Below are positions 1 through 7,514 of a DNA stretch of 64,000 bases, in pieces. The notes below the pieces were generated by a model. The model made no database searches, was not told the DNA's origin, and saw only the letters and a list, made by a program, of their open reading frames with translations. The stretch's first letter is position 1, and each line of letters starts with the position of its first letter. Made by a program: the position numbers and the translations under genes. The DNA is from UBA5072 sp041737175 (lineage in GTDB: Bacteria; Bacteroidota; Bacteroidia; Bacteroidales; UBA10428), in the NCBI GenBank assembly GCA_041737175.1, contig JBGSSF010000004.1, positions 1 to 64,000 of the forward strand, written 5' to 3'.

Positions 1-1189
1 TTTCAAACAATGAACTATTGAGGTAGGGAATGAACTTGAATTTTTCTTTTATGTAATCTTTCCGTTCTCCTTCCTTTTTGGCCAATACTTCAAAAAATAG
101 CTCATTAAGTTCGTCGAAGTCAGCAATGAAACGTGTGTCGAGAAATCTGTATGTTTTGTTTCCCTGGTGATACCTGACAAGCTGCGCTTCAAGAAGTTTT
201 AAAAACAGGATTCGGTTTACCCAGGTAATCACCAGTTCAAGGGCTACATTAAAAAGCTGATCTATTTTTGTATCACCGTATTGTTCCCGGTTCTCAACCC
301 TGTAAAGCTTTTCATTGGCTTCAAGAGTTGCCATAGTATTTTCAATGATTGACCCATGATCGGGATTTGCTTTACGCCGGATTGTTTTCTTGCTGCCTTC
401 CTTTTTCTCTTCCAGGCCGATAATATGAAGTAGCTCATTGTAAAATCTTTTATCAAGTGAATTGCTGTCATTGGCAAAAGCTTCCTTCAACAGACTTACC
501 CCTGAAAATATTTTATATAGGGCTGCTAGTTTTTTTTCTGCCGGCTTATCAGTTAATTCCAGTCCTTTTTGGTAATCACGCAAGTCAAACCAGGTGGCTG
601 AAATTTCCTTATCACATTCATCCAGGTAGGGTTTCGCGATTTCATTATAAAACAACGGCGTATTCAGGCTTGTCTTCTGGCCGGCCTTCCATTTGCCATA
701 TTCTTTGGTAAGGTTTGATTTGTAAAATAGCCGTTCAAAATCATGCGCATTAAAAATATACCACTCGTAAATATTTGTAATGATGATGGTTTTAACTTCG
801 TTGTTGTTTTCATCGATGCGTTCCCTCAGATAGTAAAGAATCGCTTCATGCATTGCCTTTTTATTGATATCGGAGGACGTAATCATATCTCCGGCATTAG
901 AAGGCTTTTTCGTTTCAATAATAACGCCAAGCTTACTCTTATCTGTTTTGTCGAGATAAATTCCCAGGTCAGTTCTTCCTTTGGTGTTTATCTCATGATC
1001 CGAATAAAATGTATTTTTCAGAAAATCACGCAGCGGATATTTCAGATGTTCTTCACTTTCGTCCTCATTGATACGGTTCACGAGCACTTTTAACTCATTT
1101 TTAAACTGATTGAAACCATCTCTCGATACTTTTTCTTTGCGAAAAGCTTTATTCAGCGTTTGAAGTGGGGTATATAAGATAAGTTTCAT
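1..1189 (-). CDS. Type IIG-like restriction-modification enzyme, N-terminal part (runs off left edge)
   Basis: The minus strand is open from an ATG at 1189 to the window edge, giving 396 codons with no stop. Residues 70-96 carry a PD-(D/E)XK nuclease signature: D74 in GRTDLGIY and E92/K94 in GVIIETKKP. The following region (IITNIYEWYIF, ARDF-like and long helical stretches) matches my memory of the Bacteroidetes DUF7149-type restriction enzymes, in which an N-terminal nuclease precedes an N6-adenine methyltransferase and a recognition domain. Those later parts would lie left of the window, so the methyltransferase is inferred, not seen. It lies 75 bp downstream of the AbiE pair on the same strand, which fits a defence island. 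Cleavage of unmodified foreign DNA is the expected role. Confidence 0.72.
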   Translation of the reverse strand, partial: MKLILYTPLQTLNKAFRKEKVSRDGFNQFKNELKVLVNRINEDESEEHLKYPLRDFLKNTFYSDHEINTKGRTDLGIYLDKTDKSKLGVIIETKKPSNAGDMITSSDINKKAMHEAILYYLRERIDENNNEVKTIIITNIYEWYIFNAHDFERLFYKSNLTKEYGKWKAGQKTSLNTPLFYNEIAKPYLDECDKEISATWFDLRDYQKGLELTDKPAEKKLAALYKIFSGVSLLKEAFANDSNSLDKRFYNELLHIIGLEEKKEGSKKTIRRKANPDHGSIIENTMATLEANEKLYRVENREQYGDTKIDQLFNVALELVITWVNRILFLKLLEAQLVRYHQGNKTYRFLDTRFIADFDELNELFFEVLAKKEGERKDYIKEKFKFIPYLNSSLFE

Positions 1190-1264
1190 TGAGATATAAT
1201 CAAAATTGAACCATTTTTAACTCTTTTTTTAACTATTTGAAGTCATTTGCAACTCTATTTCAAC

Positions 1265-2053
1265 TCACATACTATCGATCAAGTCATTTTTTACTCTCTC
1301 CCATGCAGATTCTGCATTATAATTATCATCCGGTCTTAATAAAGCTCTGGTATCTCCTAAAAACTCCGGATCCTGAATCTTCTCTTCCATGTTTTTATGA
1401 AACAGTTTTCGGGTAGGTGGCTTACCGACTGAAAACTTCATGTATTCCCGGTAACAACGAAGTAATTCAGTTGTGTTTGTAGCTATGGATGTCAATCCTT
1501 TGTGCAGATCGTACAGATCCCTTCCCTTGCGCCGTTGATACAATGCTCGTAATTTTGTCCCCAGCATCTCATCTGTTTGATAGGTTTTGATCCGGCAGTT
1601 TCCTTTAAACCATGTTGAATCTACTTCAAAATCCTTCTCAATGTATCCCAAAATAGAAAAATGTTCCCTGCAATTAATTTCGATCTTCAATCTTAATGGG
1701 GTATCCGGCAAGGTTTCAGAATTAAATCTAAAAACTATGGTATTGTTATTGGCTTTTTGTTTGATAACTGCTTTCCCAAGATATGACATACATTTTTGCA
1801 ACCTCGCAATAGTCTCTTTGATAGGTTTCGCTTCCATTTGAACAAGATCAATATCTTCGGAATATCGTGGTTGGGGATTCAGGAATAGTTTATGAATTGC
1901 CGTGCCGCCCCTGAAGGCAAGGTTTTCAGATAAATAGCTGTCATTGTAAATTTCAACCAGTGACCTGCATATAATTAAGTCCTGCTCAACCATATCTGGT
2001 TCCTGCCACGGAACTTTTTCACTCCATTCCTGGATATAAGCCAATGGGATCAT
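1265..2053 (-). CDS. AbiEii-type nucleotidyltransferase toxin
   Basis: A 262-residue protein of the AbiEii/AbiGii (DUF1814, DNA polymerase beta-like) family. The hallmark motif GGTAIHK is at residues 49-55, followed by the acidic pair in SEDIDL at 65-70; a later DEMLGTKLRALYQRRKGRDLYDL block is the conserved C-terminal motif that contains catalytic residues in this family. Related toxins use nucleotides to modify tRNA or otherwise stop growth during phage infection. It overlaps the antitoxin gene upstream by four bases (ATGA), the usual arrangement for type IV AbiE systems. Function is inferred from family; the motifs are intact, so it should be active. Confidence 0.93.
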   Translation of the reverse strand: MIPLAYIQEWSEKVPWQEPDMVEQDLIICRSLVEIYNDSYLSENLAFRGGTAIHKLFLNPQPRYSEDIDLVQMEAKPIKETIARLQKCMSYLGKAVIKQKANNNTIVFRFNSETLPDTPLRLKIEINCREHFSILGYIEKDFEVDSTWFKGNCRIKTYQTDEMLGTKLRALYQRRKGRDLYDLHKGLTSIATNTTELLRCYREYMKFSVGKPPTRKLFHKNMEEKIQDPEFLGDTRALLRPDDNYNAESAWERVKNDLIDSM

Positions 2054-2871
2054 TCGTCGGTCTCTATTTCAGTATTTATAATTAATCCCCACTTTGTATC
2101 TGTTGGGTAGCCCGCAATGCTTTTACCAGGTTTCAACGGCATTTTTGGAAGGGTTTTATGAACCAGGGATATTTCCTTCTTTAATTTACCTGCCAGGTCT
2201 GGTTTTGCGGTATAATTCTCAAGTAAATATCCTAATCGCTGAAGGTATGTAATTGGTGTTTCGGAGACGAGATCGGTCGTAATCCTCTTAATCTCCATTG
2301 CATCAGCAAGCTCACTGATCACGGTGGCAGCCCTGTTCAATCCTCCAATGTGATTTTGATATTGAACCAAATCAATGGCAGTTAATTCAGGTCCCGATAC
2401 CTTAACGTATCCTGTTTCTACTTTACGCTCAACTACATATTTTTCAGGGATACTGAGCCTTGCAACATAGTTAATTTTAATTCCCCGCTTTTCAATGGGT
2501 CGCAAATGCGGGATACTTGTCATTACAAAGAATTCCTGCGAACGTTGGTGTGCAGCCCCGTGAAGTGCAGCCGCGCTCAATAGACCAACATAATAGGGTC
2601 GTTCCAGGTGTTCCATTAATTTATCAATAAATAATATGGGAGGTATTATTCCCTTGCTATAGTTTTCAGGCTTTAATATAACATAAAATCCCCGGTGAAC
2701 AGATACTGCCTTCTTTTTCTGAACCAACCTTTTTAATGCAGAAACAAGCGCTTGTTCTTTGATATCCTTAAACTGGTTGCAATATTGATCGTACGTGAAT
2801 GTATTTTTCCCGTTGGCCAATAGGCTTTCAGTCCATGAGAGAAGGTAATTTTTCTGCTGATCTTGCTTCAT
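2050..2871 (-). CDS. AbiEi-type antitoxin / transcriptional regulator
   Basis: A 273-residue protein with an N-terminal winged-helix region (about residues 10-65, ending HRGFYVILKPENY) and a C-terminal AbiEi antitoxin domain containing the family-typical Y-V-G-L-L-S-A-A-A-L-H-G-A-A-H stretch near residue 95 and AIDLVQYQNHIGG near 165. In characterised AbiE systems this protein represses the operon by binding inverted repeats and counteracts the nucleotidyltransferase toxin without direct complex formation. It is the first gene of the pair and its stop overlaps the toxin start, so the two are translationally coupled. Upstream AT-rich DNA around 2880-2960 is the likely promoter and autorepression site. 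Confidence 0.92.
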   Translation of the reverse strand: MKQDQQKNYLLSWTESLLANGKNTFTYDQYCNQFKDIKEQALVSALKRLVQKKKAVSVHRGFYVILKPENYSKGIIPPILFIDKLMEHLERPYYVGLLSAAALHGAAHQRSQEFFVMTSIPHLRPIEKRGIKINYVARLSIPEKYVVERKVETGYVKVSGPELTAIDLVQYQNHIGGLNRAATVISELADAMEIKRITTDLVSETPITYLQRLGYLLENYTAKPDLAGKLKKEISLVHKTLPKMPLKPGKSIAGYPTDTKWGLIINTEIETDE

Positions 2872-3000
2872 TTATTCATAGTTCTATTCTTCAAATATAG
2901 TCATTTAACAGCCATAAAAGAGAAATACAATGTACATTTATAAACATTTTCTACAAATATCTGATTGATAAATACTACTTTACAATAAAATCAGCGCTGG

Positions 3001-3041
3001 ATTATGCAATACTGGTCGTAAACCGGCCATGATTGCATAAT
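3001..3041. repeat. Perfect 10-bp inverted repeat in the primase/AbiE intergenic region
   Basis: ATTATGCAAT at 3001-3010 is repeated inverted at 3032-3041, with an additional partly complementary TGGT/ACCGG pair inside, giving a long extendable stem. It sits in a 449-bp stretch without a gene (2872-3320) between the AbiE promoter and the 3' end of the primase gene. It may be a terminator-like structure, a protein-binding palindrome or part of a replication or transfer origin; the sequence does not decide which. Confidence 0.6.
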
Positions 3042-3149
3042 GTAACTATTTTCCCCACAAAAAGTCAGTATGTTCCGCTTTTCAGAAAAAAAACTCATTC
3101 CCTGCGTTTCTTTCCTACCATATTACCTTTTTCAAGCAGGGACTGAGCG

Positions 3150-3320
3150 GGAAAGATATTGGTAGGTTTTTTTTCATCTTACTTCTTACCTATTTATAAA
3201 ATATTCTATTCAGGTAAGTTGGTAATTTGAAAGGTAAGATAAAAATAAACCTTACCTATATTGAAATGCAGCAAGGGTAAGGTTTATAAGATCTTCAGGT
3301 AAGATGGTAAGAAGAAAAAA
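3150..3320. repeat. Cluster of GGTAAG-type short repeats (iteron-like)
   Basis: Between 3150 and 3320 the hexamer GGTAAG or its complement CTTACC occurs at least seven times, sometimes in close pairs (GGTAAGTTGGTAAT near 3213, GGTAAGATGGTAAG near 3298) and in both orientations. The rest of the stretch is AT-rich. Short, phased repeats next to a primase/helicase gene resemble iterons of a replication origin of a mobile element. They lie downstream of the primase gene, not upstream, and no direct proof of origin function exists. Confidence 0.5.
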
Positions 3321-5519
3321 TCATTCTATTTTAACATAGTACCCATAAACTTGCTGAGTTCGGTGCTTGACCCGTTCAATACCGCAGAATTTCATTGCTC
3401 TCCCGATGCATACGGCGCTCATTTTTACTTTGTTTTCTGTTCTTGTTGCCAGGTGCATAAGAATATCGGTTGCGGTCATAAAGCAGTCGTTTTCTTCCTT
3501 GGAGCCTGGTTGAATGAACTTAAAGACCAGCTCTCGCTCCGATGAAATAAGCTGAAATTGCTTATTGTAATCATCGTTTTCCCGTATTTCTTCCTGGGTA
3601 AGATTATATTCAAATCCATTTTTATACAGATCATATGCCTGGGAGTATACCAGGTCAATATTAACTTTATTCTTATAATCCCAATCGATTTCATCAATGA
3701 CAAAGCAAAGCCAACGAACTGAACCAGATTCGTCATTCAAAAATTCTGTCTGGTTGGTGGATCCAACAAAACTGCAACGTCGGGGAATGATGGAGTTTCG
3801 CCGGTCATAGGGCAGCCGGTCGTTGATTTTGTCTTTAGAAAACAAACTTTTTAATGAATTTATCTCAACCTTAGAGAGTGTAGATAACTCATCCAGGTTA
3901 ATGAGCAAATTTCGGGTAAGCAATATCCGGCTGTCCTTATCGATGGAAAGGTTTTCAGCGATATAATTGGACAAGGATGACGGGCAGAGAAAGCGGCAAA
4001 AAGTTGATTTGCCGCTGTTCTGTCTGTCATGTACCAGGATAAAGGCCTGTTTGTTGAAATAACTATCATCCAGGGCACATGCCACCACCCGGACCAGCCA
4101 CTTTTTAAAATGAACATCAAACCGCACTCTGTCCTTTGTTTTTATAAATTGTGCCAGCGCGGTGATGTAGTCGGTCGATTTGTCCCAGGCTGGAAGGCCT
4201 CCAAAATATTCTCTAAAAGGATCATAACGTCCAATAAAGTCTGACTTTAGAAGGGCAACAAGGTTATTCAGATTGATATTCAAGCCCGAAAATTGCATTT
4301 TGATAAAGATGTTATTCTCATTTAACATTTCATAGTTTTCAACTCCAATTTCCCTGCATTCATATTCATTGGAAACAATATTATTCCTTATTTGGTAATG
4401 TTCTTTAATGTATTCTGAAGCCAGAATGAACTTGTTTGAAGTCAGCTTCTTCTTGTCCGTTTGTTCCATACCTTCCTCCAACTCATTAGAATTTGTTTCC
4501 GTTTTAATTTGAAGCTTACGAGTCTTCGTTGATTCCATACACGGACCCTTTCCGGCAGGCCGGATATCAATTCCGCAATCCCTTGCGTATTGAAAGAAAG
4601 TTTTAATGGTAATGCCTGAATTACGTGATTTTTCAATCTGGTCGTATTGTTTATCACAATCGGATGCCTTGTATTTGCTGCTGAATTGGCTCACCATGTG
4701 AAAGTATTTCCGTCCGCCAGTACCCAGTGCATCATTCAGGGCAAAGCCGATATTCAGCCAATCTGCATACCCATTGGTAATATCAAGGTGACGCTGCTTA
4801 ATTTGTTCAATTACTTTAATAATATCCTCTTCCACTGATTTGAATGACGGAAGATTTGCAAAAGCTTTGGAAGTTGATGCAGGTTTTGGATTAAACACCA
4901 TTGCTTCCGGATTTGAATAGAGATCCGGATCTGAAGAAACAATACAGAGCCTTGCCAGGTCGGAACAGCTCAGATCAATCCCGGGTTTAAGGTCTTCAGT
5001 ATGATTCGAACGCTCATCCCTGGTGGGAATCTGATACTTTTCACTGAAATAATCAATCAGGGAATAATACATATTTTTGTATTCTTCCGGATTATTTCCA
5101 AATACCATCCTTACTGCAATCTTTAAACCATCCCCGCTGGGACTGATAAAGGCTGCAAGGACAAAAGGATCATCATTTAGTTTGGATTTAAGCTCACCCG
5201 GTTTAGGGTAGTGATCCACGTCAATGATGGTCACGTTGCTCGGCGTAATCAGCTTATTGTTTGACCGGGCAGTAAAGATCCCCGCATAAGTTATTGCGGG
5301 GATCTTGGTTCGTTTAAAGAGCTTGACTGTTGGATCGGAGACACCCTTTTTATCCTTTAGATCGATATATTGCCGGATCAGCCTGCCATAAGTACCGGAT
5401 TTAATGTGATGCAGGAATTCATCAAATGAAATTTCACTTGCCGGTGCAGGAGTAACGCAATTTTTATAGAAGGAAAACCTGGGTGACTTGGATTCATTGG
5501 ATATCAGTGAGTCTGTCAT
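3321..5519 (-). CDS. BT4734/VirE-type primase-helicase of a mobile element
   Basis: A 732-residue protein with three recognisable parts. Residues about 35-200 match the BT4734-like N-terminal domain, which is primase-like (ITYAGIFTARSN, IIDVDHYP, SPSGDGLKIAVR, then GIDLSCSDLARLCIVS). Residues about 235-315 look like PriCT-2 (WLNIGFALND, GGRKYFHMVSQFSSKY). The C-terminal half is a virulence-associated-protein-E helicase, with a Walker A motif NSGKST near residue 500, LLINLDEL as Walker B and FVGSTNQ as sensor. Proteins of this architecture are encoded on Bacteroidetes integrative and mobilizable elements and probably prime or unwind element DNA. The small HTH gene lies 12 bp upstream in the same direction, so the two form an operon. 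Confidence 0.85.
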   Translation of the reverse strand: MTDSLISNESKSPRFSFYKNCVTPAPASEISFDEFLHHIKSGTYGRLIRQYIDLKDKKGVSDPTVKLFKRTKIPAITYAGIFTARSNNKLITPSNVTIIDVDHYPKPGELKSKLNDDPFVLAAFISPSGDGLKIAVRMVFGNNPEEYKNMYYSLIDYFSEKYQIPTRDERSNHTEDLKPGIDLSCSDLARLCIVSSDPDLYSNPEAMVFNPKPASTSKAFANLPSFKSVEEDIIKVIEQIKQRHLDITNGYADWLNIGFALNDALGTGGRKYFHMVSQFSSKYKASDCDKQYDQIEKSRNSGITIKTFFQYARDCGIDIRPAGKGPCMESTKTRKLQIKTETNSNELEEGMEQTDKKKLTSNKFILASEYIKEHYQIRNNIVSNEYECREIGVENYEMLNENNIFIKMQFSGLNINLNNLVALLKSDFIGRYDPFREYFGGLPAWDKSTDYITALAQFIKTKDRVRFDVHFKKWLVRVVACALDDSYFNKQAFILVHDRQNSGKSTFCRFLCPSSLSNYIAENLSIDKDSRILLTRNLLINLDELSTLSKVEINSLKSLFSKDKINDRLPYDRRNSIIPRRCSFVGSTNQTEFLNDESGSVRWLCFVIDEIDWDYKNKVNIDLVYSQAYDLYKNGFEYNLTQEEIRENDDYNKQFQLISSERELVFKFIQPGSKEENDCFMTATDILMHLATRTENKVKMSAVCIGRAMKFCGIERVKHRTQQVYGYYVKIE

Positions 5520-5531
5520 ATTTCACAATAA

Positions 5532-5831
5532 TTATAGAATGAATTCAAACGGTTTACCGGAAACGGTTTTAAACGGTTTATTATAATTCCGCTTAAGGAA
5601 TTCCTGAATATCCTCCCAACGATAGTAAATCTTTCCACTAATCTGGGAAAACCCGATTATCCCCTTATCCCTCCAATCCTGTGCAGTGCGTTTAGAGATT
5701 CCCATCATCTGGATAAAATCGACATTATTAAAGAGGGCAGGTTGTTTTTTCTCAACAATAAGCTTTTCTATGTTGGCAATACGGGAGATAATTGCATTGA
5801 AAGCTTGGCATTCAATAGTTAATACTTCCAT
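5532..5831 (-). CDS. Helix-turn-helix (excisionase/MerR-like) DNA-binding protein
   Basis: A 99-residue protein with a coiled N-terminus and an HTH_17-type domain at about residues 38-85 (MMGISKRTAQDWRDKGIIGFSQISGKIYY... WEDIQEFL). Bacteroidetes mobile elements nearly always carry such a protein just before the BT4734/VirE gene, where it acts as excisionase or as a regulator of the replication module. Here it is separated from the primase by 12 bp. No integrase gene is visible within the window, so its partner would have to lie outside or be lost. Confidence 0.85.
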   Translation of the reverse strand: MEVLTIECQAFNAIISRIANIEKLIVEKKQPALFNNVDFIQMMGISKRTAQDWRDKGIIGFSQISGKIYYRWEDIQEFLKRNYNKPFKTVSGKPFEFIL

Positions 5832-5960
5832 TTTACATTTTGGTTAAAAGTGAAACAATAGGTTTGATGTTCCTGTTGCAACGAAGAACTGATGCAAATG
5901 AAAGTGAAATAAAAAAGTCTTTTTAGTCTAAAAAAGTCCCCGGGACTTTTTTGATGAAAA

Positions 5961-7139
5961 CTACATTTTCTCGGATTCCGTACTGTTTAAAAACCCAGAT
6001 AAATCAATACGTTTAGGGCTGTCAGGATGCAGTCTTTTGTCGTCCCTGGCGGGTTTCAGGTATGTATCAAGCGTGAAAGGGCTGATTTCACGGCCATCAC
6101 GGTCAAGGAAGTTCTCCTGTAAAAAAAGTCTTAGCTCATCTGGCGTGGCTTCCAGGGGCGGTCTACCATTTATTTTCAGACTGGACGTGAGTTGTAGCAT
6201 TATATCCACCAGAACATTCAGCTGTCCGTGCCATTTCAGACGGATGCCCTCACCAAAGGCTTGCTCCTGCTGCAAAGACTTTTTTTCATTTTGCAGTTTA
6301 GCTGAATTTACAGGATAACCAGGATTTGCTTCTGAAATATCCTTCAGTTTGTCAACCTGACGCATGAACTGATGGTCGAAGATGCTTCCATCCATTTGAA
6401 GATTGTATTCTTCCGGCTTTTGGGGCGTATCCTGGAACAAATAAGGATGTTTTATATAAACTGGAATAACAGGTACTGTGTTGTCTACATTTTCATCCTT
6501 TGGAAATGCCAAAATAAAAGGCTTAAACAACTGCTCGTAGAAAGTAATAATCCTTCCCACAAAAATATCAAGTACATAAATCACATATGCATCCGGGTTA
6601 TCAGCCGTTGAAGACCAGGGCTTGTACATTTTTGTGAGCATGTACCGTACATCGTACTGGATTTTCTTGGCCCGCTGAATGTTTTTATGAGCAAACAGGG
6701 CCAGGTGTTTTTTCTTGCCGGTGCAATTTAGAACCTTATTGGCCCTGATCTTTACCCGCTCGAATTCATCTGCAATCAGTGCAAGGAAGTAGGCACTTTT
6801 TTTATCCGGAGGATCCGGAAGTTGGAAATGATCCTCCAACTGATAGATTTTTAAAGGTCGGGCAATTATTTCGTGCATATTCTGTTCGGTATCCTCCTTA
6901 ACTACTATTTCAGCATCCTCTCGAAATTGGTAACCCAGTTCAGTAATGTCAAAGCCTTTAATCAGTCTTGCCGGGTCATCATCAATCCTGCAGGTGCAAA
7001 AGGTTTTGGTATTTGCAAATACGACAAGATTTTTAAGGAATTGTAATTCAGAATTCGCCGGCAGCCGGGGATTCAGCCTGCCGGAAGCAATCTCTTCATA
7101 AATAAGAAGGTCGGTTTGTTGGTGTAGCTTATTGCGCAT
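5961..7139 (-). CDS. Unrecognised 392-residue protein of the mobile-element module (possibly RteC-like C-terminus)
   Basis: No domain can be named with certainty. The middle (about residues 110-210) is helical and basic (FERVKIRANKVL, KKHLALFAHKNIQRAKK, VRYMLTKMYKP). The C-terminal 90 residues (ATPDELRLFLQENF, LDRDGREISPFTLDTYLKPARDDKR) resemble the end of RteC-like and other regulatory proteins on Bacteroidetes conjugative elements; this is from memory and uncertain. The gene follows the same direction as the HTH and primase genes, 129 bp upstream of the HTH gene. A short inverted repeat TCTCAA/TTGAGA at 7141-7157 sits immediately before the start and could be an autoregulatory operator. Confidence 0.6.
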   Translation of the reverse strand: MRNKLHQQTDLLIYEEIASGRLNPRLPANSELQFLKNLVVFANTKTFCTCRIDDDPARLIKGFDITELGYQFREDAEIVVKEDTEQNMHEIIARPLKIYQLEDHFQLPDPPDKKSAYFLALIADEFERVKIRANKVLNCTGKKKHLALFAHKNIQRAKKIQYDVRYMLTKMYKPWSSTADNPDAYVIYVLDIFVGRIITFYEQLFKPFILAFPKDENVDNTVPVIPVYIKHPYLFQDTPQKPEEYNLQMDGSIFDHQFMRQVDKLKDISEANPGYPVNSAKLQNEKKSLQQEQAFGEGIRLKWHGQLNVLVDIMLQLTSSLKINGRPPLEATPDELRLFLQENFLDRDGREISPFTLDTYLKPARDDKRLHPDSPKRIDLSGFLNSTESEKM

Positions 7140-7514
7140 CTCTCAAAAATAATTGAGAGAATGGACATTACGAAATGCCGCAAGGGAAGCTGAATGCAGT
7201 TGAATGCAAATGGGTTACAAAATGCAATTGAGGATTGACAAGGGTTTGCGGGGGAGGGAAAGTTATTAACAAAATTTATATCCCTCAGAAAGCATTTGTT
7301 TGAATTTATAAAATATGGTTTGATCCCTGCAGGTATACTTCTGTCTTGTCAAGCTTAAAAATTATGTAATTAATTCCAACACAGTATTGTGTTTACCCCA
7401 TATTTTCTTAAATTTCGATAATAAATTGTATACTAATGTGTTCATAAAGATTAAGTTTATCCAATAGTTATCTCTCATTAAAACACAGGAACTAGCGTAG
7501 AAATTTATATTGTA
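7140..7514. other. Divergent intergenic region between the mobile module and the NACHT-nuclease gene
   Basis: This 375-bp stretch has no gene. It holds the TCTCAA(7)TTGAGA-type palindrome at 7141-7157, a cluster of AATGCA words at about 7193-7235, and a small inverted repeat AACACA/TGTGTT at 7378-7392. The AT-rich end (7400-7514) should contain the promoter of the plus-strand gene, but I see no clear Bacteroidetes -33/-7 pair. No palindrome of the cassette type described at 10488, 12045, 13045 and 14263 is present here, so the left boundary of the cassette array is not defined. Confidence 0.5.

Noticed and set aside
262..477. Short minus-strand open frame
   Set aside because: It is in a different frame inside the longer restriction-modification coding region, which has better evidence.
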